From assembly GCA_030042955.1 (NCBI GenBank), contig JASHYQ010000129.1:1-10910 (forward strand): 10,910 nt of DNA. The letters are read 5' to 3'. The notes beneath the pieces were generated by a model. It ran no database searches and was not told the origin of the DNA. It worked only from the letters and a program-made list of their open reading frames with translations. Source of the stretch: Thermoplasmata archaeon (GTDB lineage Archaea > Thermoplasmatota > Thermoplasmata > Lutacidiplasmatales > UBA184). Both the position numbers and the translations under genes were made by a program. This document shows, in pieces, positions 1 through 5,909 of the stretch. Each line of letters starts with the position of its first letter. Within the stretch, counting starts at the first letter, position 1.

Positions 1-4
1 TACG

Positions 5-13
5 GTTATCTTC
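5..13 (+). promoter_or_regulatory. TATA box of the membrane protein-phosphatase unit
   Basis: The AT-rich element GGTTATCTT stands out in very GC-rich sequence. Its centre is about 30 bases before the ATG at 39, the spacing expected for an archaeal TATA box driving a leaderless or nearly leaderless transcript. The same spacing recurs at three other genes in the window. Inferred from sequence and spacing only. Confidence 0.5.
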
Positions 14-38
14 TCGCGGCCGCCTGCCACGGCGCGGC

Positions 39-278
39 ATGTCGGCACCGTCGCCCAGCCTCCCTTCCCCCGCCTCCGCACCGCCTCCCCGCGCCGCACG
101 GTCAAGTCAACGAATCCTCGGGCTCGGCCTCCTCCTGACCCTCGTCGGCCTCGTGCTTGTCGCCGTGCTTCTGCCGACCGCTCCCGGACGGCTCACCACC
201 GTCCTGCCGATCGCGGCGCTGGGCCTCGTCCTGCTCTGGACCGGCGGGATCCTCCTCGGCCGGGGCGGTCGTTCGTAG
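39..278 (+). CDS. Small two-helix membrane protein, unknown function
   Basis: A 79-residue protein that I do not recognise. The first 25 residues are rich in Pro, Ala and Ser (MSAPSPSLPSPASAPPP). Two hydrophobic segments follow, at about residues 26-46 and 53-74, joined by a short loop (PTAPGRL). The protein ends in a basic tail (GRGGRS), so it should be an integral membrane hairpin with no soluble domain. The start is supported by a TATA-like element about 30 bases upstream. The stop is only 8 bases before the phosphatase gene at 287, so the two are probably cotranscribed. No catalytic or binding motif is visible. Short GC-rich ORFs can be spurious, but the clean transmembrane pattern and promoter spacing favour a real gene. 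Confidence 0.55.
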   Translation: MSAPSPSLPSPASAPPPRAARSSQRILGLGLLLTLVGLVLVAVLLPTAPGRLTTVLPIAALGLVLLWTGGILLGRGGRS

Positions 279-286
279 GCACCCCC

Positions 287-940
287 ATGCGCCCATTTCC
301 CTGGCGTCTCGTCACGGTCGATATCGACGGCACCCTCACCCGCGGCCACGGATGGCGGCCGATCGCGGTCGCCTTCGGACGACTCGCCGCCTTCGAGAGC
401 TCGAATCGGCGGTTCTACGCGCACGAGATCGGGGAGGACGAGCACCTGGCGAACATCCTTGGGATCGCCGTGGGCCACACCGTCGCCGAGGTCGAGGCGC
501 TGGTCGACCGGACCCCGAAGCTCGACGGTATCGTCGAGGGTGTCCGCGAGCTGCACGCCCGCGGCGCTCGGGTGGCCCTCCTCAGCCACAATCCGTCGTA
601 CGTCACGAGTTGCTATCGTCAAACGTTCGGCTTCGACGACGACGAGGGGGTCGACGCCCAAGCGATCATGGACGGGCGGATCGGCCCGCCGGTGGGAGTG
701 CACGCCGACAAGCGCGCAGGCCTGAAGCTCCTCCTCGGCCGAGCCGGAGTGCTTTCCGAGGAGACCGTGCATATCGGCGACGGCTGGTCGGATGCCCGGG
801 TCTTCCCGGAGGTCGGGGGTGGGATCGCCCTGAACAGCCCGCTCCCCGACGTTCGGGCGGAGGCCGATCTCGCCCTCTCGACGGATGACTTTCGCGCGGT
901 TGCGGCGGCCGTGGGCCGGCTCACGCCACGTTCCGAATGA
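287..940 (+). CDS. HAD-superfamily phosphatase, phosphoserine phosphatase (SerB)-like
   Basis: A 217-residue soluble hydrolase of the haloacid dehalogenase superfamily. All four HAD motifs are present. Motif I is DIDGT at residues 12-16, where D12 is the nucleophile and D14 the acid/base. Motif II is the serine of LLSHN (S100). Motif III is a lysine in HADKRAG (K142). Motif IV is GDGWSD at 164-169, which provides the Mg-binding acids. The helical cap insertion between motifs I and II (about residues 20-80) and the overall length fit the SerB-like C1-cap group, which includes phosphoserine phosphatases and related small-molecule phosphatases. The substrate cannot be fixed from the sequence, and there is no serine-pathway neighbour. 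It lies 8 bases after the small membrane protein gene and probably shares its promoter. Confidence 0.85.
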   Translation: MRPFPWRLVTVDIDGTLTRGHGWRPIAVAFGRLAAFESSNRRFYAHEIGEDEHLANILGIAVGHTVAEVEALVDRTPKLDGIVEGVRELHARGARVALLSHNPSYVTSCYRQTFGFDDDEGVDAQAIMDGRIGPPVGVHADKRAGLKLLLGRAGVLSEETVHIGDGWSDARVFPEVGGGIALNSPLPDVRAEADLALSTDDFRAVAAAVGRLTPRSE

Positions 941-956
941 ACCTTCGGTGCACAGA

Positions 957-967
957 ATTCTTATAGA
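957..967 (+). promoter_or_regulatory. TATA box for the AbrB-like-repeat protein gene
   Basis: The element ATTCTTATAGA lies between the phosphatase stop (940) and the ATG at 993. Its TTATAG core is centred about 29 bases before that ATG, so the transcript would start at or next to the start codon. This decides between the ATG at 993 and the in-frame upstream ATG at 885, which lies inside the phosphatase gene. Confidence 0.6.
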
Positions 968-992
968 CAGGTCCCGATGGCAGACCCGTACG

Positions 993-1571
993 ATGGAGTA
1001 TGTGATCGTCCGTGCAATGCATCCGACCTGGCTCACGATGCAACTGCCCACCGAGGTCGCCGACCTGATCGGCTTCCGGCCCAGCGAGGGACCCGACCGG
1101 GAAGCGAGCCGTACGATCGCCTTCCTCGCCCGGGGTCCCGGGATTGCCCGGGTCGTCGCCTCCTATCCGGCCCGGGAGGCGATCGCGATCGAGACGGTGC
1201 GCAGCCGCCTGATCGCCTCGGCCCGACCGGGGGATCGCCACCTGTTCACGTTGCCGGCCCCGGTCGCGCAACACCTCGGGCTCCACGCGTACTCCCGAGG
1301 TCCCCGGGTGCGGGGCACGGACGACTCGCTGATCTGGTTCCTGCCCGCGCCCGAGTACTACGAGTACCGGTCCATCATCGAAGCTGGGAAGCCGTGGTCC
1401 GGCCCGACCGGTTCCCCGTTCGCCCACGTTTACCTGGCGAAGTCCCTCTTCCCGTTCCCGAGGGAGTTCCTTCAGCTCGCCGAGACGGAGTTCCGGATCG
1501 AGGAGGAGGAGTGGCGCCCGGGGGTAGAAGCCCTCCAACGGATGGGGCGGTCCCGGAGGGTCGTCCTGTGA
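993..1571 (+). CDS. Unrecognised protein with AbrB-like repeats
   Basis: A 192-residue protein that I cannot assign to a named family. The start at 993 is chosen because a TATA box sits about 29 bases upstream; an in-frame ATG at 885 would overlap the phosphatase gene. Two segments resemble the strand-loop-helix of SpoVT/AbrB swapped-hairpin domains (pattern LPxxVxxxLGF): TMQLPTEVADLIGF at about residues 15-28 and FTLPAPVAQHLGL at 85-97. A weaker third copy may be AKSLFPFPREFLQLAE near 149-164. Between them is a mixed strand/helix region, and residues 113-125 are rich in aromatic residues (LIWFLPAPEYYEY). The C-terminal tail is acidic (EEEEW) and then basic (RSRRVVL). There is no signal peptide or membrane helix. 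It could be a DNA-binding or structural protein with duplicated AbrB-type units, but that is inference from a motif only. Confidence 0.75.
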   Translation: MEYVIVRAMHPTWLTMQLPTEVADLIGFRPSEGPDREASRTIAFLARGPGIARVVASYPAREAIAIETVRSRLIASARPGDRHLFTLPAPVAQHLGLHAYSRGPRVRGTDDSLIWFLPAPEYYEYRSIIEAGKPWSGPTGSPFAHVYLAKSLFPFPREFLQLAETEFRIEEEEWRPGVEALQRMGRSRRVVL

Positions 1572-1617
1572 GCTGCACCCCTATGGAGACTCCGGGCATC
1601 CCCGGCCGATTTCCTAA

Positions 1618-1629
1618 GTTACATATACC
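1618..1629 (+). promoter_or_regulatory. TATA box for the DUF6015-like gene
   Basis: The element GTTACATATACC is the strongest TATA box in the window. It lies about 28 bases before the ATG at 1652, which again implies a leaderless transcript. It supports 1652 as the start; the open frame upstream of it is only a shadow over the preceding gene. Confidence 0.65.
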
Positions 1630-1651
1630 CGGGACAGGGATAGATTTGACC

Positions 1652-2323
1652 ATGCGGAACGAGGAGCGTTCCGCGGGCAAGGGGTCCTCCAAGCGGTACA
1701 CGCTTCGGAACCCGGTCCCGCTGCGGACGACGGAGGACGTCACCACGACCCGGGCGGGGATCCCGACCGACGTCGCGCTCGCGACTACCTCCGGCCCCGT
1801 CGATTTCGACTCCCTTGCGAAGGCAATCCGTCGCTCGGTCGGCCACGAGGGGATGCGCCCCGAGGACGCCCGGTCGATCGCGGCGCACGTGCTCAATTTC
1901 TTCGGCTTCAACGAGCGGATCATCGACAACGTCCTTGAGCCGGACGACCGCGACACGTTCTACATGCTCGAGGACACGGGGATCCTCGAAACCGAACGCG
2001 ACGAGACGACCCTCTACGACGGCCGCGAGTGGCGCATCCACTACTGGATGTTCCGCAAGGACCGCATCTTCGACCTCGCCCGGGAAGAGACCGAGGCGAT
2101 GGCCGCCGCCGGCGAGACGGAGGTCGTCTACTCTTCGAACGCCAACCGGTCGGGCGCCTTCCTGCTGCCCCACGGCGAGCGCGGGACCGGCCTCGCCGCC
2201 CACGCCGTCTACCACGAGCTCGGGGACGAGATCTGGCTCGAGCGCAAGCAGAACCCGATGCCCTCCCCGCCGACGCCGCCCTCGCGGATGACCAAGACCC
2301 GGCGCCACGTGACGCCGGAATAG
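1652..2323 (+). CDS. DUF6015-like protein, possible winged-helix fold
   Basis: A 223-residue protein. The first 50 or so residues are basic and Ser/Thr-rich and look disordered. The conserved core runs from about residue 52 to 135: a helical part (LAKAIRRSV, then EDARSIAAHVLNFFGF), the motif RIIDNVLEPDDRDTFYMLED at 89-108, and a compact beta part (TTLYDGREWRIHYWMF). This pattern matches what I recall of DUF6015, a family of unknown function mainly from Thermoplasmata; that is recognition from memory. The order of helices followed by a two-strand wing would suit a winged helix, so a nucleic-acid role is possible but unproven. Residues 136-200 add a further conserved-looking region, and the C-terminus is Pro-rich and basic. 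It has its own TATA box and is followed by about 250 bases with no confident gene, so it is probably monocistronic. Confidence 0.8.
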   Translation: MRNEERSAGKGSSKRYTLRNPVPLRTTEDVTTTRAGIPTDVALATTSGPVDFDSLAKAIRRSVGHEGMRPEDARSIAAHVLNFFGFNERIIDNVLEPDDRDTFYMLEDTGILETERDETTLYDGREWRIHYWMFRKDRIFDLAREETEAMAAAGETEVVYSSNANRSGAFLLPHGERGTGLAAHAVYHELGDEIWLERKQNPMPSPPTPPSRMTKTRRHVTPE

Positions 2324-2542
2324 GCGTTTCGAGCCCGACCCTCCCCGGTCGGTCAGGTTAGCAGCGTACCAGGAACTGGACGGTGCAATTGGGGCAGGCC
2401 TCGGAATCGTTCCCGGGCGAACTCTGCCACCAATGGACGGCCTCTCCCCGGGGGGATCACTGATCGCAGGACAGCCCAGGTGGCCCGTCCTCCGAGTCGT
2501 CCGGGCGCGGACGTCGAGCGAAGCGGAAGCGCCCCACCGAGA

Positions 2543-2550
2543 GCTTTAGC
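2543..2550 (+). promoter_or_regulatory. Weak TATA box for trmY
   Basis: The element GCTTTAGC is centred about 26 bases before the GTG at 2573. It matches the leaderless spacing seen at the other genes here and helps select the GTG start. The flanking sequence is otherwise very GC-rich. Confidence 0.45.
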
Positions 2551-2572
2551 GGCCAGGCGTCTCGCCTCCGTG

Positions 2573-3235
2573 GTGCGTCGCTTCCTGCTGCTCGCCCACA
2601 AGGTCCCCCCCAGCGGGGCGTTCACGTTGAACGACCTCGCCGGGGGAGCCGGTCGGATGGACGAGGTCGCGCGCGCCGTCTCCACCGCGTTTACTCTGTC
2701 GAACGACCTCCGCCGGGACGTTGAGTTCTCCATCCTCTTCGTCGCTCAGCCACCCCCGCTGGCTCGACGGATCGACATCGTGGGGGCGAGAGTGCGCTAC
2801 CTCAATCCGGACGAGCGGTCGACCGCCGCGCTGCTCAAGAACGCCCTGGTCCGCTCGGTGGCCTTCCCGACCGAGTTCGAGTCCTCGCCCGGTCTCCGGG
2901 TCGGTTCGGTCCACCCGGATGCCGCGCTGACGGCGTTCCTCACCCGGCCAGGGGCGGTCTGGCTCACGGAGGAGGGAGCTCCGTTCCGGGAGGGTGCGCC
3001 AACTGGAGAGGAATTCGCCGCCGTGATCTCCGACCCGTTCGACCCGACCGAGGAGGAGGCTGCACGGCTGCGCGCGTCGGGGGTCCCCCGGCTCTCCGTC
3101 GGCCCCCGCAGCCTGAGGAGCTCCCAGGTGATCGACCTCGTGCACGCCGAGCTCGATCGGCGGAGGCCGCCGTCCGAGGCTCCGGGGCCTGTCAGCCCGC
3201 GGCGAGAGGCTCCGGGCTCTTCGGACGTTGCTTGA
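2573..3235 (+). CDS. trmY: tRNA (pseudouridine(54)-N1)-methyltransferase TrmY
   Basis: A SPOUT-superfamily methyltransferase that uses S-adenosylmethionine to convert pseudouridine 54 in the tRNA T-arm to N1-methylpseudouridine, an archaeal counterpart of m5U54. The 220-residue protein has the TrmY signatures in order: FLLLAHKV at the N-terminus, FTLNDLAGGAGRMD at about 17-30, the helix ending LSNDLRRDVEF near 43-52, VRYLNPDERSTAALL at 74-88, and the C-terminal SAM-knot sequence LSVGPRSLRSSQVIDLVHAELD at about 174-195. I chose the GTG at 2573 (a second GTG lies at 2570) because homologues begin at this point and a TATA-like element sits about 26 bases upstream. An ATG at 2480 would add an unconserved extension. 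The last 25 residues are a Pro/Arg-rich tail, and its coding sequence overlaps the convergent FtsZ-family gene by 44 bases. Confidence 0.92.
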   Translation: MRRFLLLAHKVPPSGAFTLNDLAGGAGRMDEVARAVSTAFTLSNDLRRDVEFSILFVAQPPPLARRIDIVGARVRYLNPDERSTAALLKNALVRSVAFPTEFESSPGLRVGSVHPDAALTAFLTRPGAVWLTEEGAPFREGAPTGEEFAAVISDPFDPTEEEAARLRASGVPRLSVGPRSLRSSQVIDLVHAELDRRRPPSEAPGPVSPRREAPGSSDVA

Positions 3236-4220
3236 GCGCATCGTGCATCGTGCGGGGCTTCAGCCCTCCGATGACCGCCGTGAGCCGGAGGACCTCCCGC
3301 GGCTCGGGTCGTACCCGAGTGCCGAAGACCAACTGCTGGGGCTCGCCGAGCCGCTCGCGGACCGACTCGAGGACGCGGTCGAGGGTCCGGAGCGTCATGT
3401 TGGTGCCCCCTTCGAGGTGGAGCAGCGCGCTCGCGTGCGCGGAGAGATGGTAGTCGAGCATGCTCTCGCTGATCGCGCGCTGGACGAGCCGTTCCGGCTC
3501 GGAGACGTGGTGCTCGCTGACCAGAAGGGTCGAGAGACCGGAAGAGCGGAGGTGGTTCTTGAGGCTGGAGAGGTCGACCGAGATCTGCGAGGGGTTCTCG
3601 ACCATGTCGACCAAGCTGGCGACGAGGGAGTGGAGGTAAGCGTTCCGGACCTGGAACACCCGGTGGACCGGGAGGGACTCGAACCGACGAAGCTTCTCGT
3701 TCGCGAGAGCGACCAGGAGACCTCCCATCGCCTCGAGATTCTCCACGGTCGCCTCGACGTTCTCCCGCCGGCTCGAGTTCGTCTCGAGCTCGACATGGAA
3801 CGGGAGGAACACGACCGGGATCGCCAGCGTCTCCGTCTCCCGGAGCTCGCGGGACAGGAACGGGAGCAGCGCGCTCCCGGTCCCGCCGCCGAGGCCGGCG
3901 AGCAGGAAGACGATTTCGAACGGTCGCAACCGGCGCAGCAGCTCCTCCTTCCCGTCTTCCGCGGCCCGCAGCACGACCTCGCGGTCGCCGCCGCTCCCGC
4001 GTCCACGGAGCTCGCGCTGCCCGAGGAGGATCTTCTCCTCGACCCCGGTGGACATGAGGTGTTTCGCGTCCGTGTTGACCACGAGCGCGTGGACGCCCGG
4101 GATTCCGAGCGTCAGCAGGTCCTGTACGGCCTCGCTACCGGCCCCGCCGAGCCCCACGACCGCGACCGACGGGGTCGTGGCGAGGGAGGCCCACTCTTCG
4201 GTCGTCCGATTGGGTGTCAT
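3192..4220 (-). CDS. FtsZ-family (tubulin-like) GTPase, divergent
   Basis: A 342-residue FtsZ/tubulin-superfamily GTPase, expected to polymerise in the cytoplasm for division or shape. Visible are the N-terminal nucleotide-binding loop VVGLGGAGSEAVQ (about 21-33), the VNTDAKHL segment (48-55) and the tubulin signature GLGGGTGSA (109-117). The long H7 helix and T7 loop (about 195-225) follow, and the C-terminal half closes with VFGTRVRPEPREVLRLTAVIGGL (298-320). The usual T7 motif NxDxxD reads SVDLSS (214-219): the middle Asp (D216) is kept, but the first Asn and the last Asp are Ser. That last Asp completes the GTPase site of the neighbouring subunit, so hydrolysis may be slow or absent. The ATG at 4220 is preceded by a Shine-Dalgarno sequence (GGAGGAG, 3-base spacer). 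It is the second gene of an operon with the ribbon-helix-helix gene, 19 bases apart. Which archaeal FtsZ class it belongs to is not settled. Confidence 0.88.
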   Translation of the reverse strand: MTPNRTTEEWASLATTPSVAVVGLGGAGSEAVQDLLTLGIPGVHALVVNTDAKHLMSTGVEEKILLGQRELRGRGSGGDREVVLRAAEDGKEELLRRLRPFEIVFLLAGLGGGTGSALLPFLSRELRETETLAIPVVFLPFHVELETNSSRRENVEATVENLEAMGGLLVALANEKLRRFESLPVHRVFQVRNAYLHSLVASLVDMVENPSQISVDLSSLKNHLRSSGLSTLLVSEHHVSEPERLVQRAISESMLDYHLSAHASALLHLEGGTNMTLRTLDRVLESVRERLGEPQQLVFGTRVRPEPREVLRLTAVIGGLKPRTMHDALKQRPKSPEPLAAG

Positions 4221-4239
4221 CGGCTCCTCCAGCCCTCGG

Positions 4240-4602
4240 CTAGGGCGGGGGGGAGCCCTCCGCGGTGAGCGCCTCTCCCTCGCGACGGTGCGGTCGGGTC
4301 GCACCGAATTGCTCGAGACGGCCGCGGATGTATTCGCGAACCGCCGAACGGACGGCGTCGTCGACGCTGACCGAGTTCCCTTCGCGCACGAACGCCTCGA
4401 GCCGGTTGTTGTCCTGGCGCGAGAGCTCGACCACGACCTTCCGCACGTTCTGGGGCGGCAGGTGGAGCTCGATGTACTGCTCGAGCGCCTCTCGGATCGT
4501 GTCGGAGATCGTCGGCGACCCTTGGACCTCCTGGATCTGCTTGAGCTTCTCGATGAGCTCTTGCGGGATTCGTACGGTCACCCGCTCGGATGTGTCGACC
4601 AT
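4240..4602 (-). CDS. Tandem ribbon-helix-helix regulator (CdrS-like)
   Basis: A 120-residue transcription regulator carrying two ribbon-helix-helix (RHH, CopG/MetJ-type) units in one chain. Unit 1 spans about residues 6-47: the strand ERVTVRIP, helix QELIEKLKQIQEV, then the turn SPTISDTIREALEQYIE. Unit 2 spans about 53-98: the strand VRKVVVEL, helix DNNRLEAFVRE, then SVSVDDAVRSAVREYIRGRLE. RHH proteins normally dimerise to form one DNA-binding sheet, so a fused pair could make this unit alone. The last 20 residues are loose and Pro/Gly-rich. The ATG at 4602 is chosen because RHH strand 1 normally lies this close to the N-terminus; upstream in-frame ATGs would translate the inverted repeat. 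It is the first gene of an operon with the FtsZ-family gene, as cdrS is with ftsZ2 in haloarchaea. Control of division genes is therefore a reasoned inference. Confidence 0.87.
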   Translation of the reverse strand: MVDTSERVTVRIPQELIEKLKQIQEVQGSPTISDTIREALEQYIELHLPPQNVRKVVVELSRQDNNRLEAFVREGNSVSVDDAVRSAVREYIRGRLEQFGATRPHRREGEALTAEGSPPP

Positions 4603-4605
4603 GCC

Positions 4606-4636
4606 CGTCAGACAAGACCCCCATCTTTGTCTGACG
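4606..4636. promoter_or_regulatory. Perfect inverted repeat, probable operator of the RHH-FtsZ operon
   Basis: The arms CGTCAGACAA (4606-4615) and TTGTCTGACG (4627-4636) are perfect reverse complements separated by 11 bases. Their centres are 21 bases apart, about two helical turns, so both half-sites face the same side of DNA. The repeat ends 3 bases upstream of the RHH start codon and overlaps the likely transcription start. RHH proteins commonly bind such sites in their own promoters, so autoregulation by the adjacent gene product is the simplest reading. A hairpin in the RNA leader is the alternative. Confidence 0.6.
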
Positions 4637-4640
4637 ATTG

Positions 4641-4665
4641 ACATATTCCGGGGGTGGTATTTGAA
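4641..4665 (-). promoter_or_regulatory. Core promoter candidates of the RHH-FtsZ operon
   Basis: On the minus strand two AT-rich elements lie in GC-rich surroundings: TTCAAATACC (4665-4656) and GGAATATGT (4649-4641). With the usual offset of about 26 bases they would place the transcription start near 4634 or 4619. Both positions fall inside the inverted repeat at 4606-4636. I cannot choose between them from sequence alone. Confidence 0.45.
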
Positions 4666-4751
4666 CACCGCACCTCGTACGGTCCGGTGCGACCGCCCCG
4701 AGGCCGTTCCCCGGATCCGGTCGCGAGGAGCGGAGCCCCTTCGAAGAGAGA

Positions 4752-4760
4752 CAGCTTAGA
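4752..4760 (+). promoter_or_regulatory. Weak TATA box upstream of the phosphate transporter
   Basis: CAGCTTAGA contains an AT-rich core centred about 28 bases before an ATG at 4786, not before the transporter ATG at 4855. If it is the promoter, the transporter mRNA has a leader of about 70 bases that begins with the short reading frame described separately. The element is weak. Confidence 0.3.
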
Positions 4761-4785
4761 GGCAGACGGGTTCCGGTGGCTAGGG

Positions 4786-4833
4786 ATGGCGTCAAGACGG
4801 GAGAGGCACGAGGGAGGGGTGCCCCCGCCCTGA
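4786..4833 (+). CDS. Possible leaderless uORF before the phosphate transporter
   Basis: A 15-codon frame reading MASRRERHEGGVPPP and ending in TGA, 21 bases before the transporter ATG. Its ATG sits about 28 bases after a TATA-like element, the same spacing as the leaderless genes elsewhere in the window. The run of three prolines directly before the stop is a type of sequence that slows ribosomes and relies on aIF5A. It could be a regulatory leader peptide, but a frame this short may also occur by chance. Confidence 0.25.
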   Translation: MASRRERHEGGVPPP

Positions 4834-4854
4834 GCAGGACCGACCGGGAAGCCG

Positions 4855-5844
4855 ATGGTCGCCCTCACCCTCGCCGACGGAATCCTCCTCGTCGCTGCGC
4901 TGGCGTTCGCCTGGAGCATCGGGGCGCATTACACGGGCGCGTGCATGGGGATGGCCTACTCGGCGGGGGCCGTCTCCCGTCGCGAAGCGCTCGGCTGGAT
5001 GGCCCTCCTCACCGCGCTCGGGGCGGCGGTCGCGAGCGGCAAGGTCGTCGGGAACATCGGCCTGAACCTCGTCGTCGCTTCGGAGCTGTCCGCGGTCTCC
5101 GCCGCGGCCATCGTGGGGACGGCCTTCGCGCTCACGACCGTGTACAACTATCTCAAGATCCCCACCTCCACGATCCAGATCTTCGTGTTCTCCCTGGTCG
5201 GGGTGGCGCTGGGCGCGGGCATCCCGGTCCACTGGGACAACGTCGGTGGATTGGTCGAGGTCTGGGTCGCGGCCCCGCTCGCCGCCCTCGGCCTCGGTTT
5301 CGTGCTGACACGCCTCCTCTCCCTACGCGGCACCCGCCTCGAGCGCCCCGCCACCGGATCGCGCTGGAGCTCGCCCGCCGTCGCCCTGCTCGTTGTGATG
5401 GCCCTCGCTGCCTCGTTCGCCATGGGGGCCAACGACGTCGCGAACGCGACGGCGGTGTTCGTCTCGACTGGCTTGACCGACGTCGTGCTGGCGGGAATCG
5501 TTGGCGGGATCGCGCTCGCGGTCGGGGTCGTAACGTGGGGGGGACGCCTCCTCTCGACCGTCTCGTTCGACATCGTCCGTCTGGACCGTCCTATGGCGGT
5601 CGCTGCGCAGGCCGCCCAGGCCACCGTCATCCTCGTCGCGGTCGTGCTCGTGGGCGCCTTCACCTCGATGAATCAGGCACTGGTCGGAGGGATGGCGGGT
5701 GCGGGGCTCGCCCGCGGCGAGCGGACGATCCACTGGCCGACCCTGCGCGGCATCCTGATCGGGTGGGCGGTCGGTCCGGTCTCGGGGACCCTCGCGGGCC
5801 TCGCCTGCATCGACGCGCTGATCCGTCTCGGGGTCCCCGTGTGA
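4855..5844 (+). CDS. PiT-family inorganic phosphate transporter, atypical first repeat
   Basis: A 329-residue polytopic membrane protein of the PiT (inorganic phosphate/cation symporter) family, built as two inverted repeats. The second repeat has the family signature GANDVANATA (191-200) after a transmembrane helix. The equivalent place in the first repeat reads GAHYTGACMG (23-32), so the Asn-Asp pair is missing, although the following GAVSRREALGW matches the family. The positions where classical members carry PVSTTH read IPTSTIQIF (102-110) and TSMNQALVGGMAGAGL (270-285). I count about 9-10 hydrophobic segments, and the C-terminus GWAVGPVSGTLAGL is typical of PiT. Phosphate is the likeliest substrate; because PiT relatives also carry sulfate, this is not certain. 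The start is the first in-frame ATG. It diverges from the RHH-FtsZ operon and is followed after 65 bases by the GNAT gene. Confidence 0.85.
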   Translation: MVALTLADGILLVAALAFAWSIGAHYTGACMGMAYSAGAVSRREALGWMALLTALGAAVASGKVVGNIGLNLVVASELSAVSAAAIVGTAFALTTVYNYLKIPTSTIQIFVFSLVGVALGAGIPVHWDNVGGLVEVWVAAPLAALGLGFVLTRLLSLRGTRLERPATGSRWSSPAVALLVVMALAASFAMGANDVANATAVFVSTGLTDVVLAGIVGGIALAVGVVTWGGRLLSTVSFDIVRLDRPMAVAAQAAQATVILVAVVLVGAFTSMNQALVGGMAGAGLARGERTIHWPTLRGILIGWAVGPVSGTLAGLACIDALIRLGVPV

Positions 5845-5909
5845 ACGAGGTTCTTCGCCGCGGTCACACCTCCGACGAAGCCAAGTGAGGGAAGGCGACT
5901 GCCCGACCC

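Noticed and set aside
107..1051. 314-codon minus-strand frame over the phosphatase
   Set aside because: No motif, skewed composition, and it lies antisense to a gene with all four HAD motifs.
977..1651. Long in-frame extension upstream of the DUF6015-like gene
   Set aside because: It reads across the preceding gene in another frame, is Arg/Pro-rich, and the strong TATA box points to the ATG at 1652.
2358..2459. Short minus-strand frame with a zinc-knuckle-like end (EACPNCTVQFLVRC)
   Set aside because: It has no ATG, GTG or TTG start before an in-frame stop at 2457-2459. It could be the remnant of a small zinc protein, but this cannot be supported; the rest of the 2324-2572 gap shows nothing apart from the trmY promoter.
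3228..4268. 346-codon open frame antisense to the FtsZ-family gene
   Set aside because: Its composition (Glu, Arg, Asp, Leu runs) is what the complement of a GC-rich gene gives; no domain is visible and the opposite strand has a clear family match.
4616..4626. Reading the inverted repeat at 4606-4636 as a terminator
   Set aside because: It has no T-run on either strand and lies directly in front of a start codon, so an operator fits better.
4669..4751. Possible tRNA or small RNA upstream of the phosphate transporter
   Set aside because: No cloverleaf, T-arm sequence or stable long hairpin could be seen.
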